DNA of 64,000 nucleotides, taken from Halolamina sediminis. Lineage in GTDB: Archaea; Halobacteriota; Halobacteria; Halobacteriales; Haloferacaceae. The translations under genes and the position numbers were made by a program. The notes beneath the pieces are model-generated. The model did no database searches and was not told where the DNA came from. It saw nothing but the letters and a program-made list of their open reading frames with translations. The stretch covers positions 310,001 to 374,000 of the forward strand of contig NZ_CVUA01000001.1 in the NCBI RefSeq assembly GCF_001282785.1, read 5' to 3'. How positions within the stretch are numbered: the first letter of the stretch is position 1; each line of letters starts with the position of its first letter. Positions 25,535 through 33,769 of the stretch are shown piece after piece.

Positions 25535-26404
25535 TTACAGGAAGCTCTCGACGTGGTCGGCGACCTCCTCGGGGGTGTCGCCGACGGGGACGCCCGCGTC
25601 GTTGAGCGCGTCGATCTTGCTCTCGGCGGTGCCGGTGCCGCTACCGGAGACGATGGCGCCGGCGTGGCCCATCCGCTTGCCCGGCGGCGCCGTGCGGCCG
25701 GCGATGAAGCCGGCGACCGGCGTCTCCATGTTCTCCGCGATGTACGCGGCGGCCTGCTCCTCGTCCTCGCCGCCGATCTCGCCGCACATCACGACAGCCT
25801 CGGTCTCGTCGTCCTGCTCGAACAGTTCGAGCGCGTCGATGAACGAGGTGCCGATGATCGGGTCGCCGCCGATCCCGACGGCAGTGCTCTGGCCGATCCC
25901 GCGCTGGGTGAGGTTGTCGACGACCTGATAGGTCAGGGTGCCCGAGCGGGAGACGAGCCCGACGTTCCCCTCGGCGAAGATGTTGCCCGGAAGGATGCCG
26001 AGTTTGGCCTCGCCGGGAGTGATGATGCCCGGACAGTTCGGGCCGAGCAGGCGGGTGTCGACCTCCGAGAGGCGCTTGTTCACCTTCGCCATGTCCTGTG
26101 TGGGGACGCCCTCGGTGATCGCGACTGCGAGGTCGACGGGGGCGTCGAGCGCCTCGAAGATCGCGTCGCCGGCGAACGCCGGCGGGACGAAGATCACGGA
26201 GGCGTCGGCGTCCTCCTCGATCGCGGCCTCCTGGACGGTGTCGTAGACGGGGACGCCCGCGGAGGTCTGGCCGCCCTTGCCGGGGACGGCGCCGGCGACC
26301 ACGTTGGTGCCGTACTCGATCATCTGCTCGGCGTGGAAGTTCCCCTCCCCGCCGGTGATGCCCTGTACCACCACGCGCGTGTCGTCGTCGACGAGAATGC
26401 TCAC
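25535..26404 (-). CDS. sucD: Succinyl-CoA synthetase alpha subunit
   Basis: 289 residues. The CoA-binding Rossmann part ([12 protein letters not shown] at about residue 14) and [14 protein letters not shown] near 120 are typical. The phospho-histidine is the His in [17 protein letters not shown] near 243. It catalyses ATP/GTP formation from succinyl-CoA in the citric acid cycle, as a heteromer with SucC. A GTG at 26404 is chosen because a GAGGTGG site lies just upstream. A GTG three codons earlier is possible. It lies 79 nt after sucC in one operon. Confidence 0.95.
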   Translation of the reverse strand: MSILVDDDTRVVVQGITGGEGNFHAEQMIEYGTNVVAGAVPGKGGQTSAGVPVYDTVQEAAIEEDADASVIFVPPAFAGDAIFEALDAPVDLAVAITEGVPTQDMAKVNKRLSEVDTRLLGPNCPGIITPGEAKLGILPGNIFAEGNVGLVSRSGTLTYQVVDNLTQRGIGQSTAVGIGGDPIIGTSFIDALELFEQDDETEAVVMCGEIGGEDEEQAAAYIAENMETPVAGFIAGRTAPPGKRMGHAGAIVSGSGTGTAESKIDALNDAGVPVGDTPEEVADHVESFL

Positions 26405-26483
26405 GCGAACCACCTCGTGGTGAGCGTGAGGTTATCGTGCGTGAGCGAGCGACCGTCGGGAGCGAGTGATCGTACGATAGAAC

Positions 26484-27629
26484 TCATTGGTTCACCTCCT
26501 CGGCGTCAGCAACCGCACGCTGGACCGCCGACTCCAGCGTCTTCTCGACCGTCACGAGGTCGGTGTTCAGGATCTCCATCCCCTCCTCGGCGTTGGTCCC
26601 GGCCAGCCGGACCGTCACCGGCTTGGGGATCTCGTCGAACTGCTCCAGGGCCTCGTTGATCCCCTTGGCGACCTCGTCGCCGCGGGTGATCCCGCCGAAG
26701 ATGTTGAATACGACCGAATCGACGTTCTCGTCGGAGAACACCATGTCCAGCGCGTGGGTGACGCGTTCGGCCTTGGCGCCGCCGCCGATGTCGAGGAAGT
26801 TCGCGGGCGTGCCGCCGTAGTAGTCGACGAGGTCGAGCGTCGTCATCACGAGCCCGGCGCCGTTGCCGATGATGCCGACGTTCCCCGACAGTCGGACGTA
26901 GTCGAAGCCGTACTCGCCGGCCTTGCGTTCGAGGTCGTCCGTGTAGCTGTCCTCCTCCATCTCGGCGAGCTCGGGCTGGCGGAACAGCGCGTCCTCGTCG
27001 ATGTTCATCACGGCGTCGGCGGCGACGACCTCGTCGTCGGCCGTGATCATCACGGGGTTGACCTCGATCTCGGAGGCGTCGGAGCGCTCGTAGAGGTCGA
27101 ACAGGGTCCGGAGGATACTCGCCACGTCGCCGGCGAACTGCCGGTCGACGCCGGCCTCGTAGACGACCTTCCGGGACTCGTAGGGGTGCATCCCGAACGC
27201 GGGGTCGACGTGTTCGCGGGCGATCGCCTCGGGGGTCTCCTCGGCGACCTCCTCGATGTCGACGCCGCCCTCGGTCGAGACCATCGCGACCGGCTCGCCG
27301 GCCGAGCGGTCCATCGTGACGCCGACGTACAGTTCGTCGACGAAGTCGACGCCGGCCTCCACGAGCACGCGCTCGACGGTGTAGCCTTTGAGGTCCATGC
27401 CGAGGATCGACTCGGCGGCCTCGCGGGCCTCGTCCTCGCTCGTGACGATCTCGATGCCGCCGGCCTTCCCGCGGCCGCCGACGTGGACCTGTGCCTTGAT
27501 CGCGGCGGGGTAACCGATCTCCCCGACGGCCTCGACGACCTCGTCGACCGAGGAAGCGAGCCGCGACTCCGGTACCGGGATGCCGGCGTCGGCAAACACC
27601 TCCTTGGCCTGATACTCGTGTAGTTTCAT
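26484..27629 (-). CDS. sucC: Succinyl-CoA synthetase beta subunit
   Basis: 381 residues, the usual length. MKLHEYQAKEVFADAGIPVP begins the ATP-grasp domain, IKAQVHVGGRGKAGGI near 45 is the nucleotide-binding lysine loop, and FNIFGGITRGDEVAKG near 311 lies in the C-terminal domain. It binds the nucleotide and completes the SucCD enzyme of the citric acid cycle. First gene of the operon. The promoter region is shared divergently with the DMT transporter at 27783. Confidence 0.96.
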   Translation of the reverse strand: MKLHEYQAKEVFADAGIPVPESRLASSVDEVVEAVGEIGYPAAIKAQVHVGGRGKAGGIEIVTSEDEAREAAESILGMDLKGYTVERVLVEAGVDFVDELYVGVTMDRSAGEPVAMVSTEGGVDIEEVAEETPEAIAREHVDPAFGMHPYESRKVVYEAGVDRQFAGDVASILRTLFDLYERSDASEIEVNPVMITADDEVVAADAVMNIDEDALFRQPELAEMEEDSYTDDLERKAGEYGFDYVRLSGNVGIIGNGAGLVMTTLDLVDYYGGTPANFLDIGGGAKAERVTHALDMVFSDENVDSVVFNIFGGITRGDEVAKGINEALEQFDEIPKPVTVRLAGTNAEEGMEILNTDLVTVEKTLESAVQRAVADAEEVNQ

Positions 27630-27782
27630 CGCCTAGAGGAACTCCCGGGCGTGGGGCGCATAATCCCGTCGGTACGCGACGGCGTGACGGGGTGACGGCC
27701 GGTCCGTCGACGGCACGCGTCCCGGCCGACACACGCTGCCGGGACCGACGTTTCCTTCAGTGCCGCGACGGAGGAGTCGACG

Positions 27783-28709
27783 ATGGCAGACGCACTGGCC
27801 GCGCCGCCGGTCGTGTACGCGCTCGCGCTGGTGCCGGCGCTGTTGTGGGGGTTCTCGCCGGTGCTCTCCAAGCGCGGGATGGCCGCGGGCGGCACCTCCC
27901 TGCAGGCGTCGCTGGTCGTCGTGGTCGTCGACAGCGGGCTCTACCTGCTGGCACTCGCGGTGCTCAGGGGCGGGAGCGCGTTCGCGGGGCTGTCGGTCGA
28001 GACGGTCGGCGTGTTCGTCGTCGCCGGCGTGTTCGGCACCGCGCTCGGCCGGCTCGCGACGTTTGCGGGCGTCGACCGCGTGGGCGCGAGCGTCAACAGC
28101 GCCGGCGTCTCCGCGCGGCCGCTGTTCGCGACGCTGCTCGCGGTCGGCTTCCTCGGCGAGCCGGCGGCGCTGACGACCGCCGTCGGCGTCGTCGTGCTCG
28201 TGGTCGGGCTCGCGGTGCTCGCACTCGGGAAGGGCGGCGATATCGGCGGCTGGGAGTCGTACGAACTCCTCTTTCCGGTCGGGGCGGCGGTCTGTTTCGC
28301 GATCGGGAACGTGCTCCGGCGCTACGGGCTGACCAGTTCGGGCGTGACGTCGCTGGAGGCGGTCGCGATCAACGAAGTTGCCGCGCTCGCCGTGCTCGCG
28401 GGCTATGCGGTCGCCCGTGGGCGGCTGGGCGAGTTCCGCGACGCGCCCCGGGAGACGTGGGCGTACTTCGCGGGCAGCGGGACGATCACCGCGGTCGCGC
28501 TGCTGTCGCTGTTCGCGGCGCTCGGGCACCCGCAGGGGACCGTCGCGATCGTCGACCCGCTGGCGGCGACGGCGCCGCTTTTCACCACTGCGTTCGCGTA
28601 CTTCCTGCTCGGCGACCTCGAACGGGTGACCCGAGGCGTCGTCGTCGGCGCGGCGCTGATCGTCCTCGGGGTGGCGCTGGTCACCGCGGGGCCGGCGCTG
28701 GTCGGCTGA
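27783..28709 (+). CDS. EamA/DMT-family transporter
   Basis: 308 residues with ten predicted membrane helices forming two EamA repeats (about 1-140 and 160-305). Typical DMT features are ALLWGFSPVLSKRG at the N-terminus and HPQGTVAIVDPLAATAPLFTTAFAYFLLGDLE near the end of the second repeat. It probably exports amino acids, metabolites or drugs, but the substrate is unknown. Single gene, divergent from sucCD. Confidence 0.88.
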   Translation: MADALAAPPVVYALALVPALLWGFSPVLSKRGMAAGGTSLQASLVVVVVDSGLYLLALAVLRGGSAFAGLSVETVGVFVVAGVFGTALGRLATFAGVDRVGASVNSAGVSARPLFATLLAVGFLGEPAALTTAVGVVVLVVGLAVLALGKGGDIGGWESYELLFPVGAAVCFAIGNVLRRYGLTSSGVTSLEAVAINEVAALAVLAGYAVARGRLGEFRDAPRETWAYFAGSGTITAVALLSLFAALGHPQGTVAIVDPLAATAPLFTTAFAYFLLGDLERVTRGVVVGAALIVLGVALVTAGPALVG

Positions 28710-28769
28710 CGGGAGAGATGACCCGCCCGACGACCACGAATTAATGTCGGCCCGGCTCGTAGCCGGCGC

Positions 28770-29285
28770 ATGGCCAAGTACTCGACCGGAAGCGGTGGCG
28801 GCGGCGACGACGGCGACGCGTGTGAGCTCTGCGGCACGGAGTCGGCGTCGCTCCGGAAAGCCAACGTCGCGGGCGCGGAGCTGCTCGTCTGTTCGGACTG
28901 CGAGCCGATGAGTGCCAACCGCAACAAGGACGAGAAGAAACGCGAGCAGGAGGGGGGCACGCGGGACGGCGAGCGCACGAACCGCAAGAAGCGCGCGGCC
29001 CAGAACACCGCGAAGCTGATGGACTCGAACCAGCCCGACACCGAGTGGGTCGAGGGGGCCGAGTACGACGAGGACAGCCTCCCCTACCTCGTCTCCGACT
29101 ACGGCGACCTGGCCACCGAGGCCCGGCAGGACGCCGGCCTCACGCCCGCGGAGGTCGCCGACGAACTCGATATCGACGAGGACGACCTGCTCGCCGTCGA
29201 GGAGGGGCGAGCGGTCCGCGCCGACGTGAGCGGGACCGTGATCGCGAAGCTGGAGGACCGGTTCGGGATCGAACTGGCAGAGTAG
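28770..29285 (+). CDS. Archaeal multiprotein bridging factor aMBF1
   Basis: 171 residues. An N-terminal zinc knuckle (CELCG at about 18-22 and CSDCEP at about 43-48) is followed by a charged linker and a C-terminal Cro/C1-type HTH (about 105-165, with LATEARQDAGLTPAEVADELDIDEDDLLAVEEG). This is the archaeal MBF1 architecture, a protein thought to act with the transcription or translation machinery. Starts at an ATG about 30 nt after a TTAATG box. It lies upstream of the AlaX-type gene, which has its own promoter box. Confidence 0.92.
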   Translation: MAKYSTGSGGGGDDGDACELCGTESASLRKANVAGAELLVCSDCEPMSANRNKDEKKREQEGGTRDGERTNRKKRAAQNTAKLMDSNQPDTEWVEGAEYDEDSLPYLVSDYGDLATEARQDAGLTPAEVADELDIDEDDLLAVEEGRAVRADVSGTVIAKLEDRFGIELAE

Positions 29286-29323
29286 GCAGGTCCGGGGCGG
29301 GTGGGGATGGCCGCAGCCCACGG

Positions 29324-29330
29324 ATTTTTG
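29324..29330 (+). promoter_or_regulatory. T-rich promoter box of the AlaX-type gene
   Basis: ATTTTTG ending exactly 24 nt before the ATG at 29355. It supports this start over an in-frame ATG 54 nt upstream. Confidence 0.6.
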
Positions 29331-29354
29331 CTGTCCGGGCTGTTTCCCGCAGCC

Positions 29355-30548
29355 ATGCAGACGCTCGCGCCCGACAACCCGGAGACGCTCTCTTTCGACA
29401 CCGAGGTCGCGGCCGTCGACGGCCGCGAGGTGCTGCTGCACGAGACGTACTTCTACCCCGAGGGCGGCGGCCAGCCCGCCGACCGCGGCGTGATCGACGA
29501 CGTGGACGTGGTCGACGTGCAGAAATCCCCCGACGGCGTCGTCCACACGCTGGCCGAGGCGCCCGGCCTCGAGACGGGGGAGACGGTCCACTGCGTCGTC
29601 GACGCGACGTTCCGCACCTACTGCAAGCGGGCCCACACCGCCAGCCACGTCCTGTTCGGTGCCGGCCGGCGCGTGCTCGACGACGTGGGGTACGCCGGCT
29701 TCGACATCGGCGAGGAGAGCGTCCGCGTCGACTTCACCGCCGACACCGAGATCACCGACGCGCGGATGGTCGAGATGGAGCAGCTCGCGAACCGCGCGGT
29801 CTGGGACTCCCTGCCCGTCTCGTGGGAGTACCAGAGCCCCGAGACCGCTCGCGAGCGCGAGGAGGTGGCGTTCAACACGAAGACCGAGGAGGGGGCGATG
29901 GCCAACGCCGACGAAGTGCGGATCGTCACGGTCGAGGGGTGGGACGTGGCGGCCTGTGGCGGCACGCACGTCTCGAACACTCAGGAGATCGGCCCGATCC
30001 ACGTGCTGAACCGGTCGAACCCCGGCGAGGGCGCGACCCGGGTGGAGTTCGCCGTCGGCCCGAAAGCGATCGACGCCGCCGCCGAACGCCACGACGCGGC
30101 CCGCGAGGCCGCGACGAACCTCGACGTGGCGCCGCCGGACATCCCCGGCGCCGTCGATCGACTGACGAGCGAACGCGACGAGCTCCGGGAGGAAGTGGCC
30201 GACTTGAAGTCCGAACTGCTCTCGTACCGGCTCGACGACCTCGATTCCGTCGAGCGTGCCGGCGGGCACTGGCTCGTCGGTGCGGTCGAGGGGGCGACGC
30301 CGAACGATCTACAGGGTGAACTGGCGTCGTACGTCGGCGAGGAGGTCGACGGCGTGGCGGTCGCCGGCACGTCGGGCGAGACGTTCGTCGTCGTCGCGAC
30401 CGACGGTGAGGGGGACGCCAACGCGGTCGTGCAGGACGTGACCGACGAGTTCGGCGGCGGGGGCGGGGGGAGTCCGACGTTCGCACAGGGCGGCGGCATC
30501 CCGGCGTCGCCGCTCGACGTAGTGGGCTACCTGCGGAACGACGACTGA
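29355..30548 (+). CDS. Alanyl-tRNA editing protein (AlaX-type, with DHHA1)
   Basis: 397 residues. The editing domain carries the zinc ligands HTASH (His94 and His98) and CGGTH (Cys201 and His205), matching the AlaRS editing/AlaX catalytic site. YFYPEGGGQPADRG near 32 is the N-terminal beta-barrel. A coiled linker and a C-terminal DHHA1 domain (GGGGGGSPTFAQGGG near 375) follow. It hydrolyses mischarged Ser- or Gly-tRNA(Ala) in the cytoplasm. This is the long AlaX form. The aminoacylation domain of AlaRS is absent, so it is not alanyl-tRNA synthetase. Transcribed alone. Confidence 0.92.
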   Translation: MQTLAPDNPETLSFDTEVAAVDGREVLLHETYFYPEGGGQPADRGVIDDVDVVDVQKSPDGVVHTLAEAPGLETGETVHCVVDATFRTYCKRAHTASHVLFGAGRRVLDDVGYAGFDIGEESVRVDFTADTEITDARMVEMEQLANRAVWDSLPVSWEYQSPETAREREEVAFNTKTEEGAMANADEVRIVTVEGWDVAACGGTHVSNTQEIGPIHVLNRSNPGEGATRVEFAVGPKAIDAAAERHDAAREAATNLDVAPPDIPGAVDRLTSERDELREEVADLKSELLSYRLDDLDSVERAGGHWLVGAVEGATPNDLQGELASYVGEEVDGVAVAGTSGETFVVVATDGEGDANAVVQDVTDEFGGGGGGSPTFAQGGGIPASPLDVVGYLRNDD

Positions 30549-30565
30549 GGCCCCGGAGTCGGACC

Positions 30566-30572
30566 GTTTTTG
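30566..30572 (+). promoter_or_regulatory. T-rich promoter box of the acyl-CoA dehydrogenase gene
   Basis: GTTTTTG ending 24 nt before the ATG at 30597. It supports the chosen start over an ATG nine codons earlier. Confidence 0.6.
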
Positions 30573-30596
30573 CGCCGCCCGGCCCATCAGTCGGCC

Positions 30597-31742
30597 ATGC
30601 AGATCCAGACCGACTCCGCGCTGACCGACGAGCAGCGCGCCATCCGGGACGCCGTCGAGGAGTTCGCCCTCGAGGAGCTCCGCCCCGAGGCCCAGCAGCT
30701 CGACGCCGAGGAGACGTTCCCCGAGGACGCGTGGGACGACCTCGCCGAACTCGACATGACCGGGCTGACCGTCCCGACGGAGTACGGCGGTTTCGACGCC
30801 GACAGCGCCACCTACGCGGTCGTGAACGAGGCGGTCGCCTACGGCCACCTCGCGGTCGCGACCGCGCTGTCGGTCCACTGCCTCGCGACCTCCTGTATCG
30901 CGGAGTTCGGCAGCGACGCGGTGAAAGCGGAGTGGCTGCCGGAGATGGTCGACGGCCGGCCCGTCGGCGCGTTCTGTCTCTCCGAGCCCGGCGCGGGCTC
31001 GAACCCCGCGGAGATGACGACCACCGCCGAGAAAACCGAGGACGGCTACCGCATCTCCGGCGAGAAGCAGTGGATCACCAACGGGCAGCGCGCCGGCGTG
31101 TACATCGTCTTTGCGAAGACCGACGCCGACGACCGCGGGTCGATCACGCAGTTCCTCGTCCCCGCCGACTACGACGGCGTCGAGGTCGGTAAGAAGGAGC
31201 ACAAACTCGGCTTGCGGGCCAGCGACACGACGGGGATGACGTTCGACGGCGTCGAAGTGCCCGAGAAGTACCGCCTCACGCCGGAGGGGAAGGGGCTCTC
31301 GGCGGCGTTCAAGATCCTCACCGGCGGCCGGCTGGGGATCGCCTCGCAGGCCGTCGGCGTCGCGCAGGCGGCGCTGGACGAGGCGATCGCCTACGCCGGC
31401 GAGCGCGAGCAGTTCGGGAAGTCGATCGGCGACATCGGCGCGATCCGGCAGAAGATCGCCGACATGGCCACGCAGGTGGAGGCGTCGCGGCTACTCTGTC
31501 GTGAGGCCGCCCGGCAGGCCGACGCGGGCGAAGATTCGCGGGTGATCGCGTCGATGGCGAAGTACTTCGCGAGCGAGGCCGCGATGGACGTGACCAACGA
31601 GGCCGTCCAGATCCACGGCGGCTACGGCTACATGAGCGAGTTCGACGTCGAGCGGTTCTACCGCGACGCGAAGATCACGACGATCTACGAGGGGACCAGC
31701 GAGATCCAGAAGACGATCATCGCGCGGGACCTGCTGGATTAG
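30597..31742 (+). CDS. Acyl-CoA dehydrogenase
   Basis: 381 residues, full length. It has the three-domain ACAD arrangement with FCLSEPGAGSNPAEM near 125, EKQWITNGQRAGVYIVFAKT near 155, LGIASQAVGVAQAALD near 245, IHGGYGYMSEFDVERFYRDAKI near 340 and YEGTSEIQK near 365, where the Glu is the catalytic base. The FAD enzyme oxidises acyl-CoA to 2-enoyl-CoA. The chain length is not predictable. The sequence resembles short/branched-chain or butyryl-CoA types. No ETF or thiolase genes are adjacent. Confidence 0.94.
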   Translation: MQIQTDSALTDEQRAIRDAVEEFALEELRPEAQQLDAEETFPEDAWDDLAELDMTGLTVPTEYGGFDADSATYAVVNEAVAYGHLAVATALSVHCLATSCIAEFGSDAVKAEWLPEMVDGRPVGAFCLSEPGAGSNPAEMTTTAEKTEDGYRISGEKQWITNGQRAGVYIVFAKTDADDRGSITQFLVPADYDGVEVGKKEHKLGLRASDTTGMTFDGVEVPEKYRLTPEGKGLSAAFKILTGGRLGIASQAVGVAQAALDEAIAYAGEREQFGKSIGDIGAIRQKIADMATQVEASRLLCREAARQADAGEDSRVIASMAKYFASEAAMDVTNEAVQIHGGYGYMSEFDVERFYRDAKITTIYEGTSEIQKTIIARDLLD

Positions 31743-31833
31743 GGGCTCCGGGAGCGACCGCACGTGGATTCCCTTACGTGCCGACAGCTATCCGTGCCAA
31801 ACCGTTTTCTCGCTGAACCGCCTCCCTCCCGAC

Positions 31834-32340
31834 ATGCACCCAGTGGTCTACGACCTCGACGGCACGCTCGTCTCCCTCCCCGTCGACTGGGGGCGGGCGC
31901 GCGACGACCTCGCCGCCGACCTCCGTGACTGCGGCCTCGAAGCCGGTGAGGGCGACCTCTGGAGTCTGCTCGAACTCGCCGAGCGCACCGGCCACCGCGA
32001 CCGCTTCGAGGCGGTCGTGGGGGAACACGAGCGTGCCGCTGCCCGGGAGGCGCCCGCGCTGGCGCTGGCCGAGGAGCTCCGCGGCCACGACGGCCCCGTG
32101 GGCGTCTGTTCGCTCAACAGCGAGGCCGCCTGCCGGATCGCGCTCGATCGGCACGGACTCACCCCCGACGCGGTCGTCGGTCGGGACACGGTCGGGAGCT
32201 ACAAGCCCGACCCCGAGCCGCTGCTCGCGACGCTGTCGGCGATGGGCGTCGACGCCGGCGAGGCGCTGTTCGTCGGCGACTCGGAGCGCGATCGGGAGAC
32301 GGCCGAGCGGGCCGGCGTGCGGTTCCGGTGGGTCGAGTGA
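31834..32340 (+). CDS. HAD-superfamily hydrolase
   Basis: 168 residues. HAD motif I is YDLDGTLV at about 6-13 (nucleophile and acid Asp), motif II is CSLNSEA near 90, motif III is Lys in YKPDPEPL near 124, and motif IV is FVGDSERDRETAERAG near 145. The short cap resembles phosphoglycolate-phosphatase-like proteins. It removes phosphate from a small molecule in the cytoplasm, substrate unknown. A GTTTTCTC box lies about 24 nt upstream of the ATG. It converges with the DUF5822-like gene one base away. Confidence 0.88.
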   Translation: MHPVVYDLDGTLVSLPVDWGRARDDLAADLRDCGLEAGEGDLWSLLELAERTGHRDRFEAVVGEHERAAAREAPALALAEELRGHDGPVGVCSLNSEAACRIALDRHGLTPDAVVGRDTVGSYKPDPEPLLATLSAMGVDAGEALFVGDSERDRETAERAGVRFRWVE

Positions 32341-32341
32341 G

Positions 32342-32578
32342 CTACTCGTCGGCGTTCCGGCGCGCGTACAGGTAGACACAGAGCCCCGTGAGCACCCACA
32401 CCGGCGCGCCCACGCGGACCGCGAAGGAGAGCCGCGAGCCCCAGTCGGGCAGCGCCACCTGCGTCGACAGCAGCGCCACCAGCGGCGCGCCGACGACGAT
32501 CGTCAGCACGAACGTCATCTGCATCACCCAGCCGAAGTCGACGCCGTCGGGGTCGGTCGTGGCGACGTGTTCGGGCAT
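32342..32578 (-). CDS. Small two-helix membrane protein (DUF5822-like)
   Basis: 78 residues with an N-terminal DPDGVDFGWVMQMTFV motif, then two membrane helices at about 22-42 and 54-73, ending YARRNADE. The conserved DGVDFGWVMQ start is what I associate with the haloarchaeal family DUF5822. Its ATG overlaps the stop of the alpha/beta hydrolase gene by one base (TGATG), so they are co-transcribed. Function unknown. Confidence 0.75.
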   Translation of the reverse strand: MPEHVATTDPDGVDFGWVMQMTFVLTIVVGAPLVALLSTQVALPDWGSRLSFAVRVGAPVWVLTGLCVYLYARRNADE

Positions 32579-33348
32579 CAGATCCGGTCGAGGAACGACT
32601 CCAGCGCGCTGTTGAACGCCGCGGGCTGTTCGAGCATCGCCAGGTGGGCGGCGTCGTCGATCGTCGCGAGCTCGCAGTCGGGGATCGACTCGGCCAGCGC
32701 CTCGTGGTAGTGCGGCGGCGTGAGTTTGTCGTGCTCGCCGACGACCGCCAGCGTCGGCACGTCGATCGCCTCCAGCCGGTCGCGCACGTCGAAGCTGTGA
32801 CAGCTCCGGAAGTCCCGGGCGGTGACCGCCTGTCCGGTCTCGCGCATCGCCGCCTCGCTGATCTCGACCAGTTCGTCGTCGGGGTCGTGAAACAGCCGGT
32901 CTGCGCCGTGCAGGAACTCCACCGCACGGTCGAAATCCGACTCCAGCCAGACGAGCAGGTCGTCGAGCACCGGCAGGCGTGCGCCCGTTCCCGCGAGCAC
33001 GAGGCCGTCGAGGTCGAGATCGCGGTCCAGCGCGACGAGCATCGCGACGGCCCCCCCGAGAGAGTTGCCACAGAGCACGCGATCGCCAGTCTCCTCGGCG
33101 ACGGCGACCACGTCGTCGGCGTAGCCCGACAGCGCCTCGTACCCCGCCTGTGCGGGCAGCGACTCGCTCTCGCCGTGGTCGCTCAGATCCAGCGCCGTCA
33201 CCGGCGTCCGGTCGGCCAGCCGCGACTGGGACTTCCAGACGCCCGCGTTCCCGCCGCTCCCGTGAACACAGAGCAGCCCCGGTCCGTCGTCGGTTCGTCC
33301 CGAACGACGGTACGAGATCCCTCGGTCGTGATGCGAAACCCGCTTCAT
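32578..33348 (-). CDS. Alpha/beta hydrolase
   Basis: 256 residues. The catalytic triad is visible: Ser in GNSLGG near residue 96, Asp in GEHDKLTPP near 202 and His in DDAAHLAMLEQP near 233. HGSGGNAGVWKSQSRLA near 29 forms the oxyanion hole. It could be an esterase, C-C hydrolase or carboxylesterase. No neighbours suggest a pathway. It is divergent from the CDC48 operon and translationally coupled to a small membrane protein, which is unusual for a soluble hydrolase. Confidence 0.88.
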   Translation of the reverse strand: MKRVSHHDRGISYRRSGRTDDGPGLLCVHGSGGNAGVWKSQSRLADRTPVTALDLSDHGESESLPAQAGYEALSGYADDVVAVAEETGDRVLCGNSLGGAVAMLVALDRDLDLDGLVLAGTGARLPVLDDLLVWLESDFDRAVEFLHGADRLFHDPDDELVEISEAAMRETGQAVTARDFRSCHSFDVRDRLEAIDVPTLAVVGEHDKLTPPHYHEALAESIPDCELATIDDAAHLAMLEQPAAFNSALESFLDRI

Positions 33349-33483
33349 ACCGTCGTGTCACCCGCGGCGAGCATAAATCCGCGGGACCGCTGGGCACCCC
33401 AGCGAGGGCGAACCGGAATGGAACCGCTACCTCACCCGTAATCCTGCGACCTGCCGCCCTCGTGCGTTTTCTTGGCGGAAGAG

Positions 33484-33491
33484 TTAAATAG
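33484..33491 (+). promoter_or_regulatory. TATA box of the DUF7127-cdc48 operon
   Basis: TTAAATAG, 26-34 nt before the ATG at 33518. AT-rich context fits the start chosen. Confidence 0.62.
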
Positions 33492-33517
33492 CTACCCCGG
33501 TTACTTGGAGTTAGCTA

Positions 33518-33769
33518 ATGACCACTCACCAACGCAGTATCAGTGACGAGGAGTTCGGGCGGGTCTACGAGTACGACGAGAGTCTCGTGGTCGCGCTCGA
33601 TCTCGCCGACGCCGAGGGGGAGGTCGCCGTCGACACGGTCGGCGAGACCGCCATCGTCGTGATCGAGCGGCCGGACGGCACGACGACGGAGTCGGAGTTC
33701 GAGCTCCCGGGGGAGGCGCGTGAGACGACCGTCAACAACGGCGTGCTGACCGTGGAGGTAGCGAAATGA
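33518..33769 (+). CDS. Hsp20-like small protein (DUF7127-type)
   Basis: 83 residues, mainly beta strands. The pattern [38 protein letters not shown]...SEFELPG...[12 protein letters not shown] resembles an alpha-crystallin (Hsp20/CS) fold, including the terminal [10 protein letters not shown] recall this family as DUF7127. It lacks the long N- and C-terminal tails of canonical small heat-shock proteins. It overlaps cdc48 by ATGA, so it is probably an adaptor or cofactor of the unfoldase. CS-domain proteins serve CDC48/p97 partners in eukaryotes, and the parallel is an inference. Confidence 0.8.
   Translation: MTTHQRSISDEEFGRVYEYDESLVVALDLADAEGEVAVDTVGETAIVVIERPDGTTTESEFELPGEARETTVNNGVLTVEVAK

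Noticed and set aside
27633-30269. Long minus-strand open frame across the DMT, aMBF1 and AlaX-type genes
   Set aside because: It spans three real genes on the other strand and has Arg/Gly/His-rich shadow composition.
29355-30548. Alanyl-tRNA synthetase
   Set aside because: The aminoacylation domain is missing. Only the editing and DHHA1 domains are present, which is the AlaX form.
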